From the NCBI RefSeq assembly GCF_002812705.1, contig NZ_CP025030.1:1488001-1552000 (forward strand): DNA of 64,000 nt, in the 5' to 3' direction. Under the pieces are notes generated by a model, which made no database searches, was not told where the DNA came from, and saw only the letters and a list, made by a program, of their open reading frames with translations. This document shows, piece by piece, positions 38,081 through 46,036 of the stretch. This DNA comes from Achromobacter spanius. Its GTDB lineage: Bacteria > Pseudomonadota > Gammaproteobacteria > Burkholderiales > Burkholderiaceae_B. Every line of letters starts with the position of its first letter. Positions within the stretch are counted from its first letter, which is position 1. Both the position numbers and the translations under genes were made by a program.

Positions 38081-39283
38081 TTATGCTGTGTATTCCTTGA
38101 GCAGCTTGCCCAGGATGGCGATGCCCGTGCGGATCTTGTCTTCCGGCACGGTGGCGAAGCTCAGGCGCAGCGTGTTCGGCTTGCCCGCGCCGCTGTAGAA
38201 CGGCGCGCCCGGCACGAAGGCCACGTTTTGCGCGATGGCTTTTTCCAGCAGCTTGGTGCTGTCCATGTGTTCGGGCAGCGTCAGCCAGATGAACATGCCG
38301 CCTTCCGGCTTGGTCCAGGTGACGGTGGACGGGAATTCCTGCTTGATCGCGTCCAGCATGCAGCTGCCTTGAGCGCGGTAGATTTCGCGCACGTTCGGCA
38401 GATGCTCTTCCAGGAAGCCGTCCTTGACGATTTCGTACACGGCCATCTGCGTCAGCGTGGGCGTGTGCAGGTCGGTGGCTTGCTTGGCCTGCACCAGCTT
38501 GTTGATCAGCGAGCGCGCGCCGGCGATGTAGCCCAGGCGCAGGCCCGGGGCCAGCACCTTCGAGAACGTACCCAGGCGCACCACGTTGGCGCCGTATTCG
38601 GCGGCCAGCGCGATCAGGCCCGGCTGCGGCTCGCCTGCGTAGCGCAGTTCGCCGTAGGGGTCGTCTTCAACGATAGTCAGGTTCAGTTCGGCGGCGCGCT
38701 TGACCAGCGCGATGCGGCGTTCCAGGTTCAGCGTGCGGCCCGTGGGGTTCTGAAAGTTGGGCAGCGCGTACAGGAAGCGCGCGCCGTCAGCCAGTTCCGG
38801 CGTGATGGCTTCGGGGATGAGGCCGCCGTCATCGGTGGGCACCGGCACGAACTTCGGCTGGTACAGGCTGAACGATTGCAGGGCGCCCAGGTAGCTGGGG
38901 TCTTCGACCAGCACCTTGCTGTCCTTGTCGATCAGCACTTTGCCCAGCAGGTCCAGCGCCTGCTGCGAACCCGAGACGATCAGGATCTGGTCGGCGGCGA
39001 CGTTGGCGCCCGCGCGGTTCAGGTCGTCGGCAACCCATTGGCGCAGCGGCGCATAACCTTCGGTGGGGCCGTATTGCAGGGCCGCGCGGCCGTTGGTGGC
39101 CAATACCTTGTCGAACGCAGCACGTACCACTTCTACCGGGAAGCCGCCGGGCGCCGGCAGGCCGCCAGCGAACGAAATGACTTCGGGGCGCTCGGTGACC
39201 TTGAGGATCTCGCGGATGGCGGAGCTGGTAAGTTGCTGAGCGCGTTCCGAAAAGGAAAACGCAGGTTCGAGAGGCTTGTCCAT
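38081..39283 (-). CDS. PLP-dependent aminotransferase, fold type I
   Basis: Cytosolic aminotransferase (400 aa) of the 2-aminoadipate/aromatic aminotransferase (LysN/MocR-domain) group. Markers are FAGGLPAPGGFP, YGPTEGYAPLRQW, the cofactor-contacting PNFQNPTG and VEDDPYGELRY, and the PLP lysine in TFSKVLAPGLRLGY. It starts after AAGAAG at the MDKPLEP methionine. Substrate is not settled by the sequence; related enzymes act on 2-aminoadipate, leucine or aromatic amino acids. Confidence 0.9.
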   Translation of the reverse strand: MDKPLEPAFSFSERAQQLTSSAIREILKVTERPEVISFAGGLPAPGGFPVEVVRAAFDKVLATNGRAALQYGPTEGYAPLRQWVADDLNRAGANVAADQILIVSGSQQALDLLGKVLIDKDSKVLVEDPSYLGALQSFSLYQPKFVPVPTDDGGLIPEAITPELADGARFLYALPNFQNPTGRTLNLERRIALVKRAAELNLTIVEDDPYGELRYAGEPQPGLIALAAEYGANVVRLGTFSKVLAPGLRLGYIAGARSLINKLVQAKQATDLHTPTLTQMAVYEIVKDGFLEEHLPNVREIYRAQGSCMLDAIKQEFPSTVTWTKPEGGMFIWLTLPEHMDSTKLLEKAIAQNVAFVPGAPFYSGAGKPNTLRLSFATVPEDKIRTGIAILGKLLKEYTA

Positions 39284-39440
39284 GGATTGCTTCTTGAAGA
39301 AGAAGGGTAAAGGGAGAGGCTTGTAACGGGACTGCGACAAAAAAGTATTGTCCCACACGCTAGCAGCCCGGCCCCTTTAACGCGCGGAACCCCTAAAATC
39401 ACCTGCATCGAAAACCGCCTGTACAGTTACATTTATCGCC

Positions 39441-39926
39441 ATGTTTGAAGCCGCCCCGATCGTCGCCGAATCCAAGTCCGCCCTGTATGCCGAACTGGTG
39501 GCGCAGGCCCGCGCGCTGCTGGAAGGCGAGCCCGACCGCATCGCCAACGCCGCCAACCTGAGCGCGCTGGCCTATCAAGCCTTGCCCGATTTGAACTGGG
39601 CGGGCTTTTATTTTTTCGATGGCACCGAGCTGGTTCTTGGACCCTTCCAGGGCAAGCCGGCCTGCGTGCGCATCCCCTTGAATCGCGGTGTGTGCGGCGC
39701 GGCCGCGAGCCAACGGCAGACGCAGTTGGTGCCCGACGTGCATGCCTTCCCGGGCCACATCGCTTGCGACGCCGCGTCGCGTTCGGAAATCGTGGTGCCG
39801 TTGGTGCATCAGGGTGAATTGATCGGTGTCTGGGATGTGGACAGCCCGGTGCCTGACCGCTTCGACGAAGACGACCGCCAAGGCATGCAGGCGCTGTGCG
39901 CCGTGTTCCTGGCCAGCCTGGGGTAA
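39441..39926 (+). CDS. msrC: Free methionine-(R)-sulfoxide reductase (GAF domain)
   Basis: GAF-fold repair enzyme (161 aa) that reduces free methionine-R-sulfoxide with thioredoxin. The three catalytic or resolving cysteines are present at C75, C85 and C109 (ACVRIPLNRGVCG and HIACDAASRSE), at the same mutual spacing as in the E. coli enzyme, together with the WDVDSP stretch. The length is normal. It is divergent from the aminotransferase gene. Confidence 0.92.
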   Translation: MFEAAPIVAESKSALYAELVAQARALLEGEPDRIANAANLSALAYQALPDLNWAGFYFFDGTELVLGPFQGKPACVRIPLNRGVCGAAASQRQTQLVPDVHAFPGHIACDAASRSEIVVPLVHQGELIGVWDVDSPVPDRFDEDDRQGMQALCAVFLASLG

Positions 39927-40063
39927 GCGTAGCTATGCGCGGGCTTAGCGCCGTCGAGCCGTCCGAGACGCGCGCAAGGCCGCACGCCACCGCGCGCCGT
40001 TGACACGTTGACGGCCGCCCGGTAAATTTCCGCATCCGTCGCTTACGCGCGTTTTTTTCATTC

Positions 40064-40162
40064 ATGAATCTTCAGGCCATCGAATCCGCTTCCTGCATCC
40101 GCGCCCTGGGCGTGGTGCTGGCTGCCGTCGGCCTGAAATCCAAAAAACAGCCGCTCATCTGA
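40064..40162 (+). CDS. Possible 32-residue leader ORF
   Basis: A short ORF starting MNLQAIESASCIRALGVVLAAVG and ending KSKKQPLI, with a mildly hydrophobic centre. Its stop codon lies inside CATCTGAC, which can pair with GTCAGATG at 40180-40187. That pairing excludes a stronger 11-bp hairpin just downstream. No clear ribosome binding site is seen, and no run of one codon suggests classical attenuation. It may be only chance. Confidence 0.25.
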   Translation: MNLQAIESASCIRALGVVLAAVGLKSKKQPLI

Positions 40163-40201
40163 CCGGAGCATGCTGTTCCGTCAGATGGGCGACGGAACAG
40201 C
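40156..40201 (+). promoter_or_regulatory. Mutually exclusive hairpins in leader of DapA-family gene
   Basis: Stem 1 pairs CATCTGAC (40156-40163) with GTCAGATG (40180-40187). Stem 2 pairs GCTGTTCCGTC (40172-40182) perfectly with GACGGAACAGC (40191-40201). They share 40180-40182, so they cannot both form. No T run follows stem 2, so it is not a standard terminator. The rest of the 39927-40303 interval holds nothing else I recognise. Confidence 0.4.
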
Positions 40202-40303
40202 GGCCTCCTGGCGGCGCCTCAGCGCCTCCGCGCGCATCCTCTGATATCCCGAGCACTTCTGTACGGTCCAACCGCGGTCCGCTTACATCGAAGGAGTGTT
40301 CTC

Positions 40304-41197
40304 ATGTCTATTCAACAATCTGTGTTCCAAGGCGTCTGGGTGCCGTTGGTGACGCCGTTTTCCGGCGGGGCCGTCGACGGCGGAGCATTGCGCCGCCTGG
40401 TGCGCCACTATGCCGCCGCGGGTGTGGACGGGCTGGTCGTGTGCGGCAGCACGGGCGAGGCCGCGTCACTGGACGACGCCGAGCAACTGGCGGTGTTGGA
40501 CGCCGTGTTGACCGAAGCCGGCCGGCTGCCCGTCATCATGGGCCTGGCGGGCAACCACCAGGGGCATGTGCTGCATCGCCTGTCGGCCTTTGGTACGCGA
40601 CCGCTGGCGGGCATCTTGGCGCCCGCGCCGTACTACGTGCGCGCTGGCCAGGAAGGGGCCGCCGCCTATTTCCGCCGCCTGGCCGATGCCTCGCGCTTTC
40701 CCCTGGTGCTCTACGACATTCCCTACCGCACGGGCACCACGCTTGAGACATCGACCTTGCTGTCGCTGGCCGCGCATCCGAACATTGCCGCCATCAAGGA
40801 TTGCGGCGGGTCCTTGGACAAGACGCTGGCCCTGATTGCCGACGGCCAGATGAATTTGCTGGCGGGCGAAGATCTGCAAACCTTGTCCGTGCTGTGCCTG
40901 GGCGGGGCCGGCATGATTGCCGCCGCCGCGCATATACGGCCTGACCTGTTCGTGGCCATGTACCAGGCGGTGCGCGCGCAGCAACTGGACGTGGCGCGTC
41001 GGCTGTTCCAAGCCTTGGCGCCAGTGATCCGTCTGGCTTTCGAAGAACCCAACCCCGGCCCGCTGAAGGCGCAGCTTGGGCGCCAGGGCCTCTTGACCGA
41101 AGAACTGCGGCAGCCGATGCCGGCGGCCAGCGCGGCGTTGGCACTGCGCCTGGACGCGGCCGTTGCGGGCCTGAACCGCCAGTTTCCTTGCCAGTAG
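40304..41197 (+). CDS. DapA-family Schiff-base lyase (dihydrodipicolinate synthase family)
   Basis: Class I aldolase-fold enzyme (297 aa). The Schiff-base lysine is K165 in AAIKDCGG; the catalytic tyrosine and arginine are Y137 and R142 in LYDIPYRTG; the pyruvate-binding GSTGEA is near residue 48. These sit four residues beyond the E. coli DapA positions. GAAGGAG precedes the ATG. The family includes DapA proper, N-acetylneuraminate lyase and several pyruvate aldolases. The genome context does not show a lysine operon, so I leave the symbol open. Confidence 0.88.
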   Translation: MSIQQSVFQGVWVPLVTPFSGGAVDGGALRRLVRHYAAAGVDGLVVCGSTGEAASLDDAEQLAVLDAVLTEAGRLPVIMGLAGNHQGHVLHRLSAFGTRPLAGILAPAPYYVRAGQEGAAAYFRRLADASRFPLVLYDIPYRTGTTLETSTLLSLAAHPNIAAIKDCGGSLDKTLALIADGQMNLLAGEDLQTLSVLCLGGAGMIAAAAHIRPDLFVAMYQAVRAQQLDVARRLFQALAPVIRLAFEEPNPGPLKAQLGRQGLLTEELRQPMPAASAALALRLDAAVAGLNRQFPCQ

Positions 41198-41331
41198 ACG
41201 GAAGTTAGGCCGCAATCGCGCTGTTCCATTCAGCTTTGTGGTGCCCGGATTCATTTTGTAATAAATGCCTTACCGGGATGCTGACGGATTGCTTATGATG
41301 CGGCCATTCTTCGGGGTGAAACAAAACGTTC

Positions 41332-42108
41332 ATGGCTCAAGCATTTGAAGCCTTGTCCGCCTGGCAGGTGATGCTGGCGGGGCTGCTGTTCTTCGGCGGC
41401 ATCTATCTGGTCTTCGGCGCGGCCACCTGGCTGCTGACCCAGCACGTGTTGCCGGCACTCGGCATAGGCCGGCCGCTGGATCCGCGCCCCTTGGGCCCCG
41501 GCCAGCTACGCCGTGAATTTGCGCAGTCCGGGCTGTCCATCCTGCTGTTCGGCACGGGCATGATCTTTCCCTGGGGCTTGCTGCAACTGGGTTGGGCGCA
41601 TCTGGACCCGAACCCAAGCTGGCAAAAAGTGGTGGTGGAAATCCTGCTGCTGGTGGCCTGGAACGATGTCCATTTCTGGATCAACCACCGCTTGCTGCAC
41701 ACCAAGCTGCTGCGCCGTTTCCACTTGCCGCATCATCGGTCCGTGGTGACCACGCCGTTCTCGACCTACAGCTTTCATCCCATCGAAGCGCTGATGCTGG
41801 GCAACGTCATCATGCTGCCCATGGTGCTGCATGATTTCAGCTTCTGGGCGTTGGCGTCGGTGCCGCTGTTCAGCCTGTTCTTCAATTGCATCGGCCACGC
41901 CAATTACGATTTTTTCCCCAAGGTGTCCTACGCGCACTGGTTCGCCGCCAGCCGGCGCCACCATCTGCACCACGCCTGCTACAACGGCAATTACGGCTTC
42001 CAGTTCACCTTCATGGACCGCTTGTTCCGCACGCGCCTGCAAGCCGAGGCCGCGGCCCCCCAGCTGGATGCCTTCCGGCGCAGAGACTCTGTTGGCGGCA
42101 AGGCTTAA
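41332..42108 (+). CDS. Sterol desaturase/fatty acid hydroxylase family protein
   Basis: Membrane di-iron oxygenase of the fatty acid hydroxylase superfamily (258 aa). The histidine boxes are visible: HFWINHRLLH (H114, H119, H123), HLPHH (H131, H134, H135), a central H in NCIGHANYD and HHLHH (H210-H214). Membrane helices flank them. Known relatives hydroxylate or desaturate lipid chains or sterols. It is the first gene of a tight four-gene group; its 3' end overlaps the next gene by 41 bases. The upstream 134 bases contain a possible -10, TATGAT, at 41294-41299. The substrate is unknown. Confidence 0.9.
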   Translation: MAQAFEALSAWQVMLAGLLFFGGIYLVFGAATWLLTQHVLPALGIGRPLDPRPLGPGQLRREFAQSGLSILLFGTGMIFPWGLLQLGWAHLDPNPSWQKVVVEILLLVAWNDVHFWINHRLLHTKLLRRFHLPHHRSVVTTPFSTYSFHPIEALMLGNVIMLPMVLHDFSFWALASVPLFSLFFNCIGHANYDFFPKVSYAHWFAASRRHHLHHACYNGNYGFQFTFMDRLFRTRLQAEAAAPQLDAFRRRDSVGGKA

Positions 42109-43000
42109 CGCGCGGCGCCGCCTGCCGTCGCTGCGCAACCGGCGCGACTGGCAAAGCCTGGCCTATCTGGCCGCGCTGCCCGCGTTGGCGGCGTGGCAAT
42201 GGGTGTACGGATTCTGGTGGCCGCTTTACGCGCTGATGCTTTTTTTGACCTTGGGCATCGGCGTCATCCATCACAACCACACGCACATCCGCATGTGGCG
42301 CGGACGCTGGACCAATCGCGCCACCGATTTCTGGATCACGTTGTTGCAGGGGCACCCGACGTTTGTGTTCTATCCGGCGCATGTGGCGAACCATCATCGC
42401 TACAAGCATGGCGCGCGCGACGCCGCGCGCACGTATCGCTTTGGCGGCGACACGAATCACCTGTGGGGCTATGTGCTGCACCCGTTCCAGGCGGGCTGGG
42501 TGCTGTACCCGATGTTCTTCGCGTGGCTGGGCCGACTGCGCCGCTACTGGCCGGGCGCGTGGCGCTACAGCATGGCGCAATACGGTGCGTGGCTGGGATT
42601 GTGGGGCGGACTGCTGGCCGTGAATCCGGTCAAGGCGCTGGTGCTGGTGATCGTGCCGCAACTGCATGGCCTGCACTGGCTGCTGGCCACCAACTACTTG
42701 CAGCACGCGCATGCCGACGGCGGGCCGCGCCCGGTGGCGGGTCTGAATTACGCGCGCAATTTCGAAGGGTTGGTCAACCCGTTGCTGTTCAATATCGGCC
42801 TGCATACCGCGCACCACGAGCATCCGCGCGCGCATTGGTCGGAACTGACCCGGCTGCATCGCGAGCACTATCGCGCGCGCGTCGACCCGGCACTTAACGA
42901 ACGTGGGCTGCTGCCCTATATGTGCCGCGTCTTCGTGCTGGCGGCGTTCGTGCCGCGTTTGCGCAGCCGTTCCCGCATGGCGCCCGAGCATGTCCGCTAG
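42068..43000 (+). CDS. Fatty acid desaturase
   Basis: Membrane fatty acid desaturase (310 aa) with three histidine boxes: HHNHTH (residues 68-73), HVANHHRYKH (105-114) and HTAHHEH near residue 245. The most plausible start is the ATG at 42068 inside the previous gene; the frame is open further upstream, but that part only shadows the hydroxylase gene. The 41-base overlap indicates translational coupling. It probably introduces a double or triple bond in an acyl chain handled by the next gene product. Not recognised as a phospholipid desaturase of the DesA type. Confidence 0.85.
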   Translation: MPSGAETLLAARLNARRRLPSLRNRRDWQSLAYLAALPALAAWQWVYGFWWPLYALMLFLTLGIGVIHHNHTHIRMWRGRWTNRATDFWITLLQGHPTFVFYPAHVANHHRYKHGARDAARTYRFGGDTNHLWGYVLHPFQAGWVLYPMFFAWLGRLRRYWPGAWRYSMAQYGAWLGLWGGLLAVNPVKALVLVIVPQLHGLHWLLATNYLQHAHADGGPRPVAGLNYARNFEGLVNPLLFNIGLHTAHHEHPRAHWSELTRLHREHYRARVDPALNERGLLPYMCRVFVLAAFVPRLRSRSRMAPEHVR

Positions 43001-43032
43001 CGTCCCATCCATTCTCCATCGAGGCCTGTCAC

Positions 43033-44964
43033 ATGCCCATCGCGTTTAATCGTGTCTACCTGGAAAGCGCCGGCTATTTCATGCCGGGCGAAGCCGTGTC
43101 CAACGACGCCATGGACAGCTACATTGCGCCGCTGAACCGGATGTCCAGCCGCATCAAAAGCCGCATCCTTGCCGAGAACGGCATCAAGCAGCGCTACTAC
43201 GCCATCGACCCGGAAGGCCAGACGGTCTACACGAACGCGCAACTGGCGGCCAACGCCATCCGCGACTGCCTGCGTCGCAACGACAGCGACCTTTCCGCCG
43301 TGTCCTTGTTGACCAGCGGGTCGTCGGGCGGCGACGCGCTGATGCCGGGCTTTGCCAACATGATCCAGGGCGAGCTTGCCGCGCAGCCGATGGAAACGCT
43401 GTCGGTGCATGGCATTTGCGCGGCGGGTGTGTCGGCGATCCAGGTGGCCGCGCAGGGCGTGGAGATGGGCGGACACGCCAGCGCTTTGGCCGTGGCCAGC
43501 GAATTGCCGTCGCGCCTGTTCAAGCGATCGCGCTTCGCGGCGCGTGGCTATGACGCGGACTTTGACGCGCACTTCCTGCGCTGGATGCTGTCGGATGGCG
43601 CGGGCGCCTTGCTGCTGGGCAACTCGGGCCGCGCGCTGGCGGGGGCATCCAGCGGCGTCCGGCTGAAACTGAAATGGGTGCATCAGCGCTCGTTCTCGGG
43701 CGACTACCCCGTGTGCATGCAACTGGGCTTGTCCGCTGACCGCCAAAAAGGCCATCTGGATTACCCGTCCTGGAACGAGGCCGAGGCCGACGGTGCGCTG
43801 TCACTGCGGCAGGACATCCGCCTGCTGCCGCATCTGTTCGACATCGGTATCCACGAGTACGCCAAGCTGGTGCGCGACGGCTGGCTGGATCCGGACCAGG
43901 TCGACCATTTCCTGTGCCATTACTCGTCTGAAAAATTCATCCCCGTGGTCGAAGACCTGATGGAAAAGGCGGGCCTGGTGATTCCGCGCGAGCGCTGGTT
44001 CAGCAACCTGGCGTGGCGCGGCAACACGGGCGCGGCGTCGATCCTGATCATGCTGGCCGAGTTTCTGGAAACGCGCGAGATCAAGCCCGGCGAACAGATC
44101 TTCTGCTACATCCCCGAGTCCGGGCGCTTCATGGCGGCCTATATGCTGCTGGAAGCCGAGGCCGTGCATGCGCCGGCCGTGACCGGAACCACGATGTCCG
44201 CCGCCAAGCCCGCTTCCCGCGACGACACGCAAAGCGATGACGCCGACGCCATCGCACCGCCGCACGATCCCGACATGGCGCCGCAAGGCCTGGGCCAATT
44301 GCTGACCGAGCTGGCCGCCATCTGGCATGACTACCGTTCGCGGGTATGGCGCACGCCAGTGGTGCGCCGGCTGCGCAACCGCCAGTTCCAGACGGCCGAC
44401 TACCTGAACTGGATGGAAAACTGGATTCCGCAGGTGCGCGAAGGCAGCAAGTGGATGCGCGAAGGCGCGGCGTCGCTGACGGAGCAATACGCGCCGCTGG
44501 CCGCGCTGATCGACATGCATGCCGGCGAAGAGCAGAACGACTTCCAGATTCTGTTCCAGGACTACCGCACGGCAGGCGGCGCGGTCGACAACATCGATGC
44601 GCTGCGCCGCAACCCCGGTGGCGAGGCACTGAACGCCTATCTGCACGGCCTGGCCGCCACGCGCGACCCGATTGGGCTGCTGGGCGCCATCTACATCATC
44701 GAGGGCACGGGCCAGCGCATCGTGTCGGCGCTGCTGCCGCTGTTGAAGGCCAGCCTGAAGCTGCCGCCCGATGCGTTCCGCTTTCTGGAATACCACGGCC
44801 ATAACGACGAACATCATCTGGCGCGTTGGTTGTCGGCGGTGGAACTGGCGCTGGATTGCGACGAAGACGGCCGCGCCGAACAGCGCATCGTGGATACCGC
44901 GCGCCGCACGGCCGCGCTGTACCTGATGCAGTTCCACCACGTGATGGAGGGCGAAGCGGCATGA
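43033..44964 (+). CDS. Ketoacyl synthase III fused to haem-oxygenase-like metal oxidase domain
   Basis: Two-domain enzyme (643 aa). Residues 1-375 are a thiolase-fold KASIII-like synthase with the full triad: C129 (HGICAAG), H296 (CHYSSEK) and N331 (GNTGAAS). A low-complexity linker (residues ~376-415) leads to a helical domain of the iron-containing redox enzyme / haem-oxygenase-like oxidase group, with candidate metal ligands E462, H496, E499/E500, E557, H588/H590, D592 and H594/H595. Such domains can carry out oxidative decarboxylation or other C-H chemistry (UndA-type). In one polypeptide they suggest that an acyl product is made, then oxidised. The stop overlaps the next start (ATGA). 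Confidence 0.82.
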   Translation: MPIAFNRVYLESAGYFMPGEAVSNDAMDSYIAPLNRMSSRIKSRILAENGIKQRYYAIDPEGQTVYTNAQLAANAIRDCLRRNDSDLSAVSLLTSGSSGGDALMPGFANMIQGELAAQPMETLSVHGICAAGVSAIQVAAQGVEMGGHASALAVASELPSRLFKRSRFAARGYDADFDAHFLRWMLSDGAGALLLGNSGRALAGASSGVRLKLKWVHQRSFSGDYPVCMQLGLSADRQKGHLDYPSWNEAEADGALSLRQDIRLLPHLFDIGIHEYAKLVRDGWLDPDQVDHFLCHYSSEKFIPVVEDLMEKAGLVIPRERWFSNLAWRGNTGAASILIMLAEFLETREIKPGEQIFCYIPESGRFMAAYMLLEAEAVHAPAVTGTTMSAAKPASRDDTQSDDADAIAPPHDPDMAPQGLGQLLTELAAIWHDYRSRVWRTPVVRRLRNRQFQTADYLNWMENWIPQVREGSKWMREGAASLTEQYAPLAALIDMHAGEEQNDFQILFQDYRTAGGAVDNIDALRRNPGGEALNAYLHGLAATRDPIGLLGAIYIIEGTGQRIVSALLPLLKASLKLPPDAFRFLEYHGHNDEHHLARWLSAVELALDCDEDGRAEQRIVDTARRTAALYLMQFHHVMEGEAA

Positions 44965-45857
44965 GCAAGGAACCCGATTTTCTGGCCAAGCCGCACGATC
45001 CGGCCGACCCCAACCCCTGGCTTGCCCTGTACCTGGACCGCAGCACGCCCTTGCCGGACAAGGTGAAGAAGGCCTGGCTGACGGACTCCAGTTGCGCCTC
45101 GCGCCAGTATCTGCTGCCGTTCCTGCGGCCGCTGGCGCGCGCCTTCATCATCCTGATTCAGGTGGTGAAGACGTTCCTGCCGCGCCGCTGGTCGCATTCG
45201 AAACTGCTGCATCGCATTCTGGCCTGGGGGCTCAAGCGCTTTGTGTCGCCCGAGGCCAACTGGCTGATCCTGCGCCACTTCCATCTGGGTGCGCAGGCGC
45301 TGGCGTTCATCGCCGCGAACTCGCCGGTGCCGATCACGACCACGCCGCTGCAACCGCTGGAAATCGATGATCTGAAAGACGAACTCTTCGTCAAACATGA
45401 CCTGAACCTGTTCAACTTCGTCATCCGCTTGAACCAGGCGCTGCGCGAGGCCGGCGTGGAAATGCATGCGCCTGAAACGGTGGACTTCTCGATGATCCAG
45501 GACCCGCCGCTGAAGTTGGAAGACATGCCGCAAGGCCGGTTGAATTTCCTGGACCTGCAAAGCGCCATTGAACTGTTCACGCCGCTGTATCAGTTGATGC
45601 TGACCGACAACGACTTCTGGCGCGCCGCCAATTCGTTGCAGTTGGACGAGACCATCGGCATCTACACGGCCAAGTTGCTGGGCGCGCCGCAGCACCTGAT
45701 CCTGGTCAACAACAGCCATCCGCTGGTGCCGCTGTCGACCTTGCGCGCGGGTTACCGCCTGGTGCTGCACGGCTTGTCCACCGAGATGCTGCACAGCTTG
45801 CTGATGGAGATGAAGGCGGCGCAGCAGGGGGCGGAACCGCCCGCGCCGATCAGCTAG
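44961..45857 (+). CDS. Uncharacterised protein in the lipid operon
   Basis: I do not recognise this 298-residue protein. It is translationally coupled to the synthase-oxidase gene (ATGA overlap). It has one hydrophobic stretch near residue 60-70 (LARAFIILIQVVKTFL) followed by basic residues, which may associate with a membrane, and otherwise looks soluble and helical (LRHFHLGAQALAFIAAN, FNFVIRLNQALRE, AIELFTPLYQLML). No catalytic motif stands out; scattered histidines and acidic residues could bind metal. Its place as last gene of the operon suggests a partner, carrier or late enzyme of the same lipid pathway. Confidence 0.8.
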   Translation: MSKEPDFLAKPHDPADPNPWLALYLDRSTPLPDKVKKAWLTDSSCASRQYLLPFLRPLARAFIILIQVVKTFLPRRWSHSKLLHRILAWGLKRFVSPEANWLILRHFHLGAQALAFIAANSPVPITTTPLQPLEIDDLKDELFVKHDLNLFNFVIRLNQALREAGVEMHAPETVDFSMIQDPPLKLEDMPQGRLNFLDLQSAIELFTPLYQLMLTDNDFWRAANSLQLDETIGIYTAKLLGAPQHLILVNNSHPLVPLSTLRAGYRLVLHGLSTEMLHSLLMEMKAAQQGAEPPAPIS

Positions 45858-46036
45858 GCCAGGCCGGGGAAAGGGTCTACGCATCGGACGTAGCGCGGTG
45901 CGCCTTGGTGTAGTCCCTGCGTTACACGGCAATATGCCTGCGTTATATTGCCTGCCTTGTTCGGTGAGCAGCGCCGGATCGCGTTCGCATCGCGTGAGTT
46001 TCCGTTGCGTGATTCTTTATTTCGGAAGTCCCTCTT

